Assembly (NCBI GenBank): GCA_003553695.1
Contig: PWFB01000016.1
Location: forward strand, 1 to 41,345
DNA from: Desulfonatronospira sp.
Lineage (GTDB): Bacteria > Desulfobacterota > Desulfovibrionia > Desulfovibrionales > Desulfonatronovibrionaceae
Reading direction: 5' to 3'
DNA length: 41,345 bases
The notes beneath the pieces are model-generated. The model was not told the origin of the DNA. It saw only the letters and a program-made list of their open reading frames with translations, and ran no database searches. Below are positions 25,032 to 33,697 of this stretch, in pieces. Numbering within the stretch: the first letter of the stretch is position 1; each line of letters begins with the position of its first letter. The translations under genes were made by a program, and so were the position numbers.

Positions 25032-25970
25032 ATGCGCTGCACATTGTATGTAACCACTGTTTTTTTCTGGGCTCTTCTGGTTCTGGGCTGTACCCAGGAC
25101 TCGTCCCATGAAGGGGTGCTGGCCAGGGTAAATGGCCAGCCCATATACCTGGATGAAGTAGAATCCGCCCAGGATGCCGATTATTTCCATTGGTCCGGCA
25201 GGATGCCCCCTGACTTGCAGCAAATCAAATCCTCCTATGGAAAAGTGCTGCTGGACCAGATAGTCCAGAAGCTGATAGAACAGGAACTCAATTCTTCGGG
25301 ACATGCAGTTGATCCCGGAGAATTGGAAAAAAAAGAACAGGAGATCAGGCAGGACTACCCCGACGGAGGTTTTGAAGAGGTTCTTATCCAGGAGCATATA
25401 GACCTGGATTTCTGGAGAACCCGGGTCGTGCAGAACCTTATGTGGGACAAGTTCAAAAAGGAAATATTAAGTCCCAAAATCAGCCTTGATGCTAAAGAGG
25501 TCATGGCATACTATCATAAACACATTGAGGATTTTTATATCCCGGAACGTATTGTCTTTCTGCACTTTTCCTCTCAGGAAGAGGGCAAGTTGAAGGAGGT
25601 GCTTGAGGGCTTCCAGGCCAACGAAGACATATCCCTGATCCGGGAAAAATATCCCCGCATCAATGTAGGGGAGTATGAAATGCGCGTGGACAGGCTGCCC
25701 ATGGAGTTGCAGGATGAATTGACCAGCCTGCAGGAAAATGAAAAAAGCCAGGTCAGTAGAAGCCGGCAGGGTCTTTATCACTGGGTAATGGTCCTGGAGC
25801 GTAAGGACAGCAAGCTTTTGAAGCCTTACCAAGTGTACAGCGTCATTGAAGAAAATCTGATGCAGGAAAAGCTGCGTCAGGTTTTTTACGAATGGCTGGA
25901 AGCAAGCGTTGATCAGTCAAAAATTGAGATCAATGCCAAGCTTCTGGAAGTCTCTTTAAGCGCCGATTAG
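25032..25970 (+). CDS. SurA/parvulin-like lipoprotein
   Basis: A 312-residue secreted lipoprotein: a short charged N-terminus, a hydrophobic stretch and lipobox LVLGC with Cys20. The mature part starts LARVNGQPIYLDEV, the typical opening of SurA-type chaperone N-domains, followed by long helices (IVQKLIEQELNSSG) and a region at the place of a parvulin domain (IVFLHFSSQEEG...). I do not see the His and other active-site pattern of an active prolyl isomerase, so it may be a chaperone only. Anchored after Lnt processing to a membrane, it would act in the periplasm. It is 19 bp behind mfd and 71 bp ahead of surA. Confidence 0.82.
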   Translation: MRCTLYVTTVFFWALLVLGCTQDSSHEGVLARVNGQPIYLDEVESAQDADYFHWSGRMPPDLQQIKSSYGKVLLDQIVQKLIEQELNSSGHAVDPGELEKKEQEIRQDYPDGGFEEVLIQEHIDLDFWRTRVVQNLMWDKFKKEILSPKISLDAKEVMAYYHKHIEDFYIPERIVFLHFSSQEEGKLKEVLEGFQANEDISLIREKYPRINVGEYEMRVDRLPMELQDELTSLQENEKSQVSRSRQGLYHWVMVLERKDSKLLKPYQVYSVIEENLMQEKLRQVFYEWLEASVDQSKIEINAKLLEVSLSAD

Positions 25971-26041
25971 CCGGTGAATTTTCAATTAAAATCAAGACCA
26001 GTTTCAAAATGGTTTTGCAACGACATAATAATCGGTAAGAT

Positions 26042-27022
26042 ATGAAAAAGAACAATAATTCGTCTTTATTTGCCATGCATCCGCTTTTCAGCAGGACACT
26101 GGTCCTGATTGCAGCTTTTTTCTTAATCTTTTTTTCCTTTAAGCCGGCTGAAGCTTCCTCCGTGAACAGGATAGTTGCGCATGTAAATGGGGAAAGCATC
26201 ACTCTTTTTGATCTGGAAAAAAGGGTGGAGATGTTTCTGGGTCTCTTCGAGGATATCTCCCTAGATAAACTGCCCCCGGCGCAACAGGAAGAAACCAGAA
26301 AACATGTCCTGGAGCAGATGATAAATGATATACTCATGCGCCAGGAAGCTGAAAGGTATCAGATCGAGGTCAGGAGCCGGGAAATTCAGGAACATATTGA
26401 AAGAGTAAAGCAAAATAACAACATGAGCCAGGAAGAGTTGGAGCAGCACCTGCATGTTCAGGGGCTCAGCATGGATGATTACAAGAAGCAGATCCGGGAC
26501 TCCATGCTCAGACAAAGGGTCATGAATATCATGGTCCAGAGAAAAACCCTGGTTACCAGGGACCAGATCAAACAGTATTACGAGGACAATATACAGGATT
26601 TTAAAAAGGAAAAGAGGGTTCACCTGAAGGTTCTGGTGGTTCCCGGGGTTGAAGAAGCGGAAAGCTTGCTGGAGAAAATCAGAAACGGTGAATATCAGTT
26701 CAGGGAAGCAGCGGAAAAATATTCTCAGGGGCCGGCAGCATCGCAAGGGGGGGATATTGGAATGGTGCGCTGGGACAGAATGAGTCCTGAATGGAGGGAA
26801 GCCCTCAAGGACATGCAGGAGGGAGATGTCAGTGAGCCTTTTGCCATGCAGGGTCAAGGCGTATTGCTTCGTATCGAGGAGATACAGGATGAGGGAGCAG
26901 TGCCCGTGGAAGAGGTGGAAGACAAGATTCGCGACGAGCTGTTTGATGAGAAGCTGGAAAAAAGATTTGATGAATATATCCAGGGATTGAGGGACAGGGC
27001 GGTAATTGATATTCGCTACTAG
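26042..27022 (+). CDS. surA: Periplasmic chaperone/peptidyl-prolyl isomerase SurA
   Basis: A 326-residue periplasmic protein for outer-membrane protein folding. A signal peptide covers about residues 1-38, with a long hydrophobic core and an AEAS-type cleavage site. SurA N-domain features follow (RIVAHVNGESITLFDLEKR). A single parvulin domain comes at about residues 190-290 (VHLKVLVVPG, FREAAEKYSQGPAASQGGD, IGMVRWDRMSPEW, GDVSEPF). It has one parvulin domain, fewer than the two of E. coli SurA, as is common in this group. It sits between a related lipoprotein and a RodZ-like gene; the tandem suggests an old duplication with split roles. Confidence 0.9.
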   Translation: MKKNNNSSLFAMHPLFSRTLVLIAAFFLIFFSFKPAEASSVNRIVAHVNGESITLFDLEKRVEMFLGLFEDISLDKLPPAQQEETRKHVLEQMINDILMRQEAERYQIEVRSREIQEHIERVKQNNNMSQEELEQHLHVQGLSMDDYKKQIRDSMLRQRVMNIMVQRKTLVTRDQIKQYYEDNIQDFKKEKRVHLKVLVVPGVEEAESLLEKIRNGEYQFREAAEKYSQGPAASQGGDIGMVRWDRMSPEWREALKDMQEGDVSEPFAMQGQGVLLRIEEIQDEGAVPVEEVEDKIRDELFDEKLEKRFDEYIQGLRDRAVIDIRY

Positions 27023-27045
27023 CCCGGCATCCCTTGGGAGAAACT

Positions 27046-27939
27046 ATGAAAATGCAAGAGCTTGGCCAAAAGCTTTACGAAGAAAGAAATCGCAAGGGTT
27101 TGAGCCTGGAACAAGTCCAGGACGAAACCAAAATAAGCCTTAATTTTCTAAAGGCGCTGGAAGAAGGGGACGTAGATAAGTTGCCCCACCCGGTTTATGC
27201 CAGGGGCTTCATGCAGAACTATGCAAGGTTTCTTGGCCTGGACTGGCAGAACATGGTGGAGGAATTCTCAAAGATATACTATGCTGAAGAAAGCAGTGAA
27301 AGCCTGGGTGGTCTGCCCACGGTCCTCAAGGAACAAAAAAGGGCCAGGTTTTTTTCCTACACTCTAAGAACATCAGTACTTATCCTGGCTTTGTTTATCA
27401 TTGTCGGTTTGGGATGGCTTTTCTACTCCTCTTTCCTGCAAGATCCCGCTCAAGAGGATCTAACCGAACTGGCTGAAGAAATCCCTGCATACGATTATGT
27501 CCAGGAAGAACCCCTGGAAGGCGCCCCCCTGGAAGACAGGTCTCTGGCTCCGGAAGGACCGGGAACATCCCCGGAATCTGTACCGCAAGAGGATGTTTTA
27601 CCCCGGGATGAGGTAGATGAGCCTCAACCCCGGGTGACACAGATGGATCTGGATGCCTTTGCAGTTGAGCCGGAAGAGACAGAGGAAGAAGAAGTCCCGG
27701 ACACGGTGCTGGTGCTTATCGAGGCCCATGAAGAATCCTGGCTCAGGTATGAAACGGATGAAGAAAGACAGGATCATTTATTACGTCCCGGTGACAGTAT
27801 CGAGGTGGAGTATACCGGCAGCATGCGTCTCAGGCTGGGCAACGCCGGAGGGGTAAGCATAAGTCTTAACGGCGAACCCTATGATCTGAATGCGGTATCC
27901 GGCGAAGTCAGGACCGTGGAATTCAACCAGACCCCTTAA
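27046..27939 (+). CDS. RodZ-like helix-turn-helix membrane protein
   Basis: A 297-residue bitopic membrane protein. An Xre-like helix-turn-helix occupies residues 1-70 (LGQKLYEERNRKGLSLEQV, HPVYARGFMQNYARFLGL), one transmembrane helix lies at about 109-127, then an acidic, proline-rich periplasmic linker (to ~215), and a C-terminal DUF4115-type beta domain (ESWLRYETDEER, LLRPGDSIE). RodZ links MreB filaments to the cell-wall elongation machinery. The frame extends to a TTG at 27034, but GGGAG at 27036-27040 points to the ATG at 27046. mreB is not in the window. Confidence 0.88.
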   Translation: MKMQELGQKLYEERNRKGLSLEQVQDETKISLNFLKALEEGDVDKLPHPVYARGFMQNYARFLGLDWQNMVEEFSKIYYAEESSESLGGLPTVLKEQKRARFFSYTLRTSVLILALFIIVGLGWLFYSSFLQDPAQEDLTELAEEIPAYDYVQEEPLEGAPLEDRSLAPEGPGTSPESVPQEDVLPRDEVDEPQPRVTQMDLDAFAVEPEETEEEEVPDTVLVLIEAHEESWLRYETDEERQDHLLRPGDSIEVEYTGSMRLRLGNAGGVSISLNGEPYDLNAVSGEVRTVEFNQTP

Positions 27940-27959
27940 CAGTTTTCTCGCCAGCGCCA

Positions 27960-28673
27960 ATGTCTTTTTCTGAAAAAGTCCTGGTTTTGCGCACCGGGAG
28001 GTTCAAGGAGCATGACCTCTGGGTGCGCTTTCTTTCCCCCACCCGGGGGGTACAGACTGGTTTTGCCTTCGGGGGATGCCGCAGCAGAAGACGTTTTTGC
28101 GGATGCCTGGACAGCCTGAATCTGGTCTTATTTACCATTGGATACAGCTCCGCTAAAAGATACCTGACCCTGCAGGAAGGCACTCTTGTAAGCGGATTTC
28201 AGGAACTCAAGAATCAGCGCGACAAACTGGGTATGGCTGTAAACTGCCTGCGTTTTGTGCAGAAAATATGCCTGGAGGGGGATGACTCTTCCCGGATATA
28301 CCCACTGCTCCTTGAGGTGCTGGAAGTAATGGATAAGAATCCCTGTATCCCGGTTTTTTTCCCGCTTCTTTTCAAGGCCAGGGCTACTTTTATTCATGGC
28401 TACGAACCGGTGCTGGACAGATGTGATGGATGCGGCTGCTGTACAGAGGATATGAAGCAGGGCTTTTTTTCCATCGGTGACGGACGCGTATTCTGTCCGG
28501 GCTGCCTCCGGAACAGCAGCAGCACTCTTGCAACCGGAAAAGAATCCCTTTTGTTTCTGGACAGGCTGCGATCAACAGGTCCCGGGGAATGGCTCTTATG
28601 GAAGCCGGAACCAGAGGTGCTCCACGATTGTTTCCGGGTAATGGATGCCTATTTCCAGTACCATCTAAACTAA
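27960..28673 (+). CDS. recO: DNA repair protein RecO
   Basis: A 237-residue RecF-pathway mediator that anneals DNA and helps load RecA with RecR. It has the N-terminal OB fold (EKVLVLRTGRFKEHDLWVRF) and the C-terminal zinc-finger region with RCDGCGCC and FCPGC cysteines. It is 20 bp behind the rodZ-like gene, completing the mfd-surA-rodZ-recO run, which mixes repair and envelope functions. The N-terminus carries an unusual extra Cys patch (GGCRSRRRFCGC) near the OB fold, where RecO proteins normally have KGxRR-type basic residues. Confidence 0.9.
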   Translation: MSFSEKVLVLRTGRFKEHDLWVRFLSPTRGVQTGFAFGGCRSRRRFCGCLDSLNLVLFTIGYSSAKRYLTLQEGTLVSGFQELKNQRDKLGMAVNCLRFVQKICLEGDDSSRIYPLLLEVLEVMDKNPCIPVFFPLLFKARATFIHGYEPVLDRCDGCGCCTEDMKQGFFSIGDGRVFCPGCLRNSSSTLATGKESLLFLDRLRSTGPGEWLLWKPEPEVLHDCFRVMDAYFQYHLN

Positions 28674-28711
28674 ATTTGTAATTGTTCACCATAATGATAA
28701 TTAGTTCCAGT

Positions 28712-28904
28712 GGTCCGGAAATTCGGCAAACAGGACGTAAAAACTCGCTCCAAGGCAGCGTAAATCAAAACCTCTTCAACTTTTTCAACTTAAAAAATAT
28801 TCAATTATATTATACTTTTAATTAATTTAGGTGTTTAACGGTTTTGATTAACGCTGCCTACGTCGCTCAGACAGTTTACGCCCTGTTTGCCGAATCCCCG
28901 GACC
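28712..28904. repeat. 193-bp imperfect palindrome (MITE-like)
   Basis: The ends pair perfectly (GGTCCGG with CCGGACC) and pairing continues inward: GGCAAACAGG with CCTGTTTGCC, and AGGCAGCGTAAATCAAAAC with GTTTTGATTAACGCTGCCT (one mismatch). An A/T-rich centre separates the arms. No transposase gene and no clear target duplication. A 21-bp flank (28914-28934) recurs at window positions 1-21. Confidence 0.8.
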
Positions 28905-29168
28905 CTGGCTTTTCGTCCGCAGGTGGTGAATAGTTATCTAAATTTTTGCCAAAACTGGCACAGTCCCACCAGCAAATTCTTACCCAAATCGAATCAAACT
29001 CAAAATGGGTAAAAGCATTGAGGACAAGGTTTTTTCTTGGAGTTATGAACTTCCTGCCCTTCATGGTTAATTTTTTTTACCCTGAAAGCAGCTTACTTGC
29101 GCTGTGCGCAATGTTTTGCTGTAGTGTGCTTTTTTCATAGAATTATCAATATCAAACGGGAGACATGA
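28905..29168 (+). other. Spacer before glyQ
   Basis: Holds the 28914-28934 repeat tail and a loose inverted pair TTACCCA/TGGGTAA (28980-29012). A 64-codon open frame at 28946-29140 has no ribosome binding site and looks random. I see no T-box or glycine riboswitch signature. Confidence 0.4.
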
Positions 29169-30038
29169 ATGCATTTTCAGGATGTGATGTTGAATCTTCA
29201 GCGCTTTTGGAGCGATTACGGCTGTGTTCTGCATCAGCCGTATGATGTTGAAGTGGGTGCCGGGACATTCAATCCTGCCACCTTCCTGGCGGTAATAGGC
29301 CCTGAGCCGTGGAAAACCGCCTATGTTGAGCCTTCCAGGAGACCCACGGACGGAAGATACGGTGAAAATCCCAACAGGCTTCAGCATTATTACCAGTTCC
29401 AGGTGATACTGAAGCCTTCTCCGCCGGATATTCAGGATATATATTTAAAGAGCCTGGAGGCCCTGGGAATCATACCCCGGGAGCATGATATCCGTTTTGT
29501 GGAGGATGACTGGGAATCACCGACTCTTGGGGCCTGGGGTCTGGGATGGGAAGTCTGGCTCAACGGCATGGAAATAACTCAGTTTACCTATTTTCAGCAG
29601 GTAGGAGGAATAGACCTTGACCCCGTGAGCGTAGAACTCACCTATGGCCTGGAAAGGATCTGCATGTACCTGCAGGAGGTGGAATCAGTCTTTGACCTGG
29701 CCTGGAACAGGGAGCTAACCTACGGCGATATTCATTTGCAGGGGGAAAGGGAGCATTCCAGGTACAATTTTGAGCTAAGCAACCCTGAGATGCTACTTGG
29801 CCATTTCAATAATTTTGAACAGGAATGCAGAAAGCTCTGTGAGAACAAACAGGTCATGCCCGCATATGATTACTGCCTGAAATGCTCCCATACCTTTAAT
29901 CTCCTGGAGGTCAGAGGAGCTCTGTCCATTACCGAAAGGACCGGCTACATAAGCAGGGTGCGCAACCTGGCCTCCAGGGTGGCTGTACTGTACCAGGAAC
30001 AGCGCAAGGAAATGGGGCATCCCCTGATGCACCGCTAG
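29169..30038 (+). CDS. glyQ: Glycyl-tRNA synthetase alpha subunit
   Basis: A 289-residue catalytic subunit of the bacterial alpha2-beta2 glycyl-tRNA synthetase. It holds the class II catalytic site: [24 protein letters not shown] near the start, [22 protein letters not shown] (positions ~55-77), and [24 protein letters not shown] near residue 155, all family hallmarks. Two ATGs overlap out of frame (29165 and 29169); the one at 29169 fits the protein, with GGGAGA five bases before. glyS follows after 53 bp. The C-terminus includes CxxC-like [10 protein letters not shown]. Confidence 0.96.
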   Translation: MHFQDVMLNLQRFWSDYGCVLHQPYDVEVGAGTFNPATFLAVIGPEPWKTAYVEPSRRPTDGRYGENPNRLQHYYQFQVILKPSPPDIQDIYLKSLEALGIIPREHDIRFVEDDWESPTLGAWGLGWEVWLNGMEITQFTYFQQVGGIDLDPVSVELTYGLERICMYLQEVESVFDLAWNRELTYGDIHLQGEREHSRYNFELSNPEMLLGHFNNFEQECRKLCENKQVMPAYDYCLKCSHTFNLLEVRGALSITERTGYISRVRNLASRVAVLYQEQRKEMGHPLMHR

Positions 30039-30091
30039 CCGGGTTACATTTCATGGTTATAAAGTTAAAGTTAAACTTGAGGAAATATTAG

Positions 30092-32179
30092 ATGCCCGAT
30101 TTTGTACTGGAAATTGGATTTGAGGAAATGCCGGCCCGTTTTTTGAAACATCTCACCATGGATTTCAAACAGACTCTGGGCAGGGAACTGGAAAATCATA
30201 TGCTGGATTACGGAGAGGTCCGGACCTGGTCTACACCAAGAAGGCTTTGCGCTTATGTTTCGAGTCTTTCCGATGTTCAGACCAGCAAAGAAGAGATTAT
30301 CACCGGTCCGCCGGTTGCCGTGGGTCTGGATAAAGAGGGCGGGTACACCAGGGCTGGACAGGGGTTTGCACGCTCCCAGGAGGTTGATGTTCAGGAATTG
30401 ATGATTAAGGAAACTGAAAAGGGGCGATACCTGGCTGTACAAAAAACAATCGGCGGTGCCCAGACCCTGAAGATACTTCCTCAGCTATGCACAAAGTCCG
30501 TAAACAGCCTGGGGTTTCCCAAAAAAATGCGCTGGTGGGACCGGTTTACCTTTGGTCGTCCCATCAGGTGGATCCTGGCCAAAATGGATGAGCAGGTAAT
30601 TGATTTTCAGATAGCCGATGTAAAATCTTCCGATGTGACTTACGGCCACAGGGTGCTCGGGCCGGGGCCTTTTAAAGTGAATCATCCAAGGGATTATTTC
30701 CGCATCATCAGAGAAAGTGCGGGAGTGATTCTGGACTTTCAGGAAAGAAAAGACATAATCACCAGGGAAGCCTCGAATCTGGCCCGGGAGATACGGGGCA
30801 AAGTGGTGGAAAACGAAAAACTTGCCGGCGAAAATGCCAATCTGGCCGAATTCCCAGGACCTGTTCTGGGGGGGTTTGATCCCGGCTACCTGGAACTGCC
30901 CCGGGAAGTTCTTCTCACCAGCATGGAGTCCCATCAGAAAAGTTTCGGTGTTGTGGACGATGAAGACCGGCTTCTGCCCAATTTTGTGGCGGTCATCAAC
31001 AACATGCCCGACAGCAGGGGGCTTATCCGGAAAGGATGGGAAAGGGTCTTAAAAGCCAGGCTTGAAGATGCCAGGTTTTTCTGGAATTCGGACAAGGCCG
31101 CTTCTTTCGATGTGTGGATGCAGAAACTGGAAAAAGTCGTCTTCATGGCTCCTCTTGGTTCCATGGGAGAAAAGTCCAGACGTCTGGAACGAATTTGTGG
31201 CTTTCTTTGCGACAGGCTGCAGTCGGCGGATAAAAAAGATGTACAAAAGGCCGCCCTGATCTGCAAGGCGGATCTGGTTTCGGAAATGGTGGGTGAGTTT
31301 GCCGACCTGCAGGGCATTATGGGCGGCATTTACGCCAGCCACGCCGGATATAACGATAACGTGGCCAGGGCGGTGTACGAACATTACCTGCCTCTGGGAC
31401 CGGACTCGGATACGCCTTCCACTCCCGAGGGAGCCCTGGTTTCTCTGGCGGACAAAATAGATAACCTGGTGGGCTGCTTCGGCCTGGACATGCTGCCCAC
31501 CGGGGCAGCAGATCCGTATGCCCTGCGCAGACAGGCCCTGGGGGTTATCCGCATTATAATTAACCATGGCCTGCGCGTGAATATTGAAGAACTTATTTCC
31601 TTTACAGCTAAAAGCTATTCCGGGGCAACGTGGAAACAGGATCCGCAACAGGCCCTGGAAAAGATCCTGCATTTTTTTGCAGCCAGGCTCAAGGCCTACT
31701 GGCAGGGTCAGGGCTTTCAGGGAAAACTGGTGGATGCAGTGCTCCAGAGCGGATTTTCAGACATCTATGCAGCCCAGGGACGTCTTGATGCCATCAGGGA
31801 GTTCAGCCTGGATAAAAAATTTGAGGCCGCGGTTCTGACCTACAAGCGGGTGGACAATATCATCCGCAAACAGGCCGGGGATGCCGGAGTGAGCCTGAAG
31901 CAGGACTATGACCCCGGCCTGCTGCAGGAAGGCCCGGAAATAAAACTGGACCAGGCCATCAGGGAAATCATGACCGACTGGGACAACCTTTGGCAAAATG
32001 AGGACTTTACTTCATTGTTCAAAAAGCTTGATGCCTTGAGACCCAGCGTGGATGCCTTTTTTGACCATGTCATGGTTATGTGCGAGGACGAACAACTTAG
32101 ACAGAACAGGCTTGGCCTTCTTAATTTTTTGTCTCTTAAGTTCAAGAAACTGGCAGATTTTTCAGCCCTTCAGGTTTAA
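30092..32179 (+). CDS. glyS: Glycyl-tRNA synthetase beta subunit
   Basis: A 695-residue tRNA-recognising subunit of full length. It begins with PDFVLEIGFEEMPARFL as in other GlyS proteins; the HD-like central region includes KADLVSEMVGEFADLQGIMG and PTGAADPYALRRQALG, and an anticodon-binding domain (DALRPSVDAFFDHVMVMCED) ends the protein. GAGGAAA precedes the ATG. It forms the functional synthetase with GlyQ encoded immediately upstream. Confidence 0.96.
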   Translation: MPDFVLEIGFEEMPARFLKHLTMDFKQTLGRELENHMLDYGEVRTWSTPRRLCAYVSSLSDVQTSKEEIITGPPVAVGLDKEGGYTRAGQGFARSQEVDVQELMIKETEKGRYLAVQKTIGGAQTLKILPQLCTKSVNSLGFPKKMRWWDRFTFGRPIRWILAKMDEQVIDFQIADVKSSDVTYGHRVLGPGPFKVNHPRDYFRIIRESAGVILDFQERKDIITREASNLAREIRGKVVENEKLAGENANLAEFPGPVLGGFDPGYLELPREVLLTSMESHQKSFGVVDDEDRLLPNFVAVINNMPDSRGLIRKGWERVLKARLEDARFFWNSDKAASFDVWMQKLEKVVFMAPLGSMGEKSRRLERICGFLCDRLQSADKKDVQKAALICKADLVSEMVGEFADLQGIMGGIYASHAGYNDNVARAVYEHYLPLGPDSDTPSTPEGALVSLADKIDNLVGCFGLDMLPTGAADPYALRRQALGVIRIIINHGLRVNIEELISFTAKSYSGATWKQDPQQALEKILHFFAARLKAYWQGQGFQGKLVDAVLQSGFSDIYAAQGRLDAIREFSLDKKFEAAVLTYKRVDNIIRKQAGDAGVSLKQDYDPGLLQEGPEIKLDQAIREIMTDWDNLWQNEDFTSLFKKLDALRPSVDAFFDHVMVMCEDEQLRQNRLGLLNFLSLKFKKLADFSALQV

Positions 32180-32255
32180 CTGATCATCAAGCTGCCAGGA
32201 TGCAGGCTGAATTTTTTGTCTGCCGAAAAATGGTGTTGTTTAACCAAATTGTTTC

Positions 32256-32285
32256 TTGACACTAACCAGGCATCAGGGCTAATTA
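32256..32285 (+). promoter_or_regulatory. Candidate rpsT promoter
   Basis: Perfect TTGACA (32256-32261) and TAATTA (32280-32285) 18 nt apart, about 75 bp before the start codon. A second, weaker TTGTCA at 32293 with A/T-rich sequence downstream may be another start. Confidence 0.45.
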
Positions 32286-32359
32286 GACATGTTTGTCAAC
32301 ATTATGGCTGTCAATGCTTATTATAAATTAACTACAATAAATATCAGGAGGATTTGACT

Positions 32360-32632
32360 TTGCCCAACATTAGATCCGCAGCCAAGAGACACAGACAGAA
32401 TCTCAAAGCCAGGGAAAGAAACAAGGCTGTAAAGACCCGCATCAAAAACGTGACTAAGGCTGTTCACCAGGCAGTAAACCAGCAGGATCCGGATCAGGCT
32501 TCCCGGGCAATCCAGCAGGCTGCTTCCACCCTGGATAAAGCCGCCCAGAAAAGGGTGATCCACTGGAAAAAAGCCGCCCGCAAGATTTCCAGGCTGAACA
32601 GAATGGTCAATACTCTACAGAGTACTCACTGA
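32360..32632 (+). CDS. rpsT: 30S ribosomal protein S20
   Basis: A 90-residue basic, all-helical protein that binds 16S rRNA in the small subunit. It opens MPNIRSAAKRHRQNLKARER, the normal S20 N-terminus. The start is a TTG at 32360: AGGAGG (32346-32351) is 8 bases upstream, while the frame's earlier TTG at 32354 is too close to that site. E. coli rpsT is also known to start with UUG, where it limits synthesis for autoregulation. It has its own TTGACA promoter after glyS. Confidence 0.95.
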   Translation: MPNIRSAAKRHRQNLKARERNKAVKTRIKNVTKAVHQAVNQQDPDQASRAIQQAASTLDKAAQKRVIHWKKAARKISRLNRMVNTLQSTH

Positions 32633-32657
32633 TTTCAGGCATACATTTTTTTTCTAA

Positions 32658-32687
32658 CCCGGGGGGTACCCCCCTGAACCCCCCGGG
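32658..32687 (+). other. Very GC-rich hairpin after rpsT
   Basis: CCCGGGGGGT pairs with ACCCCCCGGG around ACCCCCCTGA; an alternative pairing uses the internal GGGGGGTACCCCCC palindrome. The T-run lies before, not after, the stem, so it is not a standard terminator for rpsT. Confidence 0.6.
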
Positions 32688-32774
32688 GTGAATGTCAGAC
32701 CGGTTTTTGAGCTTCCCCAAGTGCTCACAGGCTTGATTCATTCTTCTCTTACCCCGTTTTCACGCAGCCCGTCT

Positions 32775-33617
32775 TCATCCTTCAAAAAAATCCAGGGCGG
32801 GCATGCCTGAAATCTCGCCCATGTCGCTAAGGTACCTGCCAAAGGCAGCCAGGGCTGCCTTATGTTTCTGTTTCAGCCCGTAATCCATCTTTTGCCAGTA
32901 GGCGCTGATCTGTTCCGGGGTGAACTCTGTGCCTGGATAAAGCATGCTGAGTTCATGGTATCTGCACGGCATCTTCCGCCTGGCCTGCAGGAGTTCCCCG
33001 GCCAGGCGGGCAAGAATGCTTCTGTGCTTGCCCTGCAGATCGCGTCTTAATATCCACAGGGCAAAGACAAAAGGCAGTCCGGTCATTTTGTTCCATTCCC
33101 CAGCCATGTCCAGGACATGCATATTTTGATGTGGCTTCAGAAAAATACTCAGGGCATGATCCCCGATTTCCAGAAACGGTTTTTTTGTAGACAGGCCCTG
33201 GCCTGGATCCAGCATTTTCCAGTGGGGAGACGGAAGCTTCCAATGATAATGCCAGAGGATTTTCAATAATGCCCGGGAGGTATCCGAGGCCCGGGTAAGA
33301 AAGATCTCCCCGTTTTGCTTTGCATACTTTTCAAGTTCATCAAAAGGGAAGGGCAGGCAGAAGATAACGCTCTGCACCTGTGACGCGGCGCTTATGCTCA
33401 AGTCCGGCAGGAGCAGGTAGTCCTCTCCCCTGTACAGATATTCAATGGAAGAAGAAGGGGAGACGTGTATCTCTTTGCGTGCCAGAGCCTGGTTGAGCAT
33501 GGCAGGGTGACCGCTTACAAAGCTTATATCTGTACAAAGCTTATTGTTGATGGTGTGAAACAGGGGCCAGATATTAAGATAGTCTATGCGGCCCACTTTG
33601 AGCTGTGAATTGTTCAT
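32775..33617 (-). CDS. mqnA: Chorismate dehydratase (menaquinone, futalosine pathway)
   Basis: A 280-residue periplasmic-binding-protein-like enzyme of the MqnA/MqnD family. It begins KVGRIDYLNIWPLF, the family's opening, followed by VSGHPAMLNQALARKEIHVSPSSSIEY, LEIGDHALSIF and GLPFVFALWILR. It removes water from chorismate to 3-enolpyruvylbenzoate, the first step of the futalosine route to menaquinone. MqnD shares the fold; length and the VSPSSSIEY segment favour MqnA. Other mqn genes are not in the window. Divergent from the acyltransferase gene with an 80-bp gap. Confidence 0.87.
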   Translation of the reverse strand: MNNSQLKVGRIDYLNIWPLFHTINNKLCTDISFVSGHPAMLNQALARKEIHVSPSSSIEYLYRGEDYLLLPDLSISAASQVQSVIFCLPFPFDELEKYAKQNGEIFLTRASDTSRALLKILWHYHWKLPSPHWKMLDPGQGLSTKKPFLEIGDHALSIFLKPHQNMHVLDMAGEWNKMTGLPFVFALWILRRDLQGKHRSILARLAGELLQARRKMPCRYHELSMLYPGTEFTPEQISAYWQKMDYGLKQKHKAALAAFGRYLSDMGEISGMPALDFFEG

Positions 33618-33697
33618 TGCCCTTAAACCGTCATGTTTTCTGGGTGTCCGTGGATTCCATCTTGCCTTGAGCTGTCTGAACCTCTAAAATAATTTTC

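Noticed and set aside
28946-29140. 64-codon frame before glyQ
   Set aside because: No ribosome binding site and random-looking composition; it sits in a spacer with repeat tails.
28905-29168. T-box or glycine riboswitch ahead of glyQ
   Set aside because: No T-box consensus and no tandem glycine-aptamer features seen; the inverted TTACCCA/TGGGTAA pair alone is insufficient.
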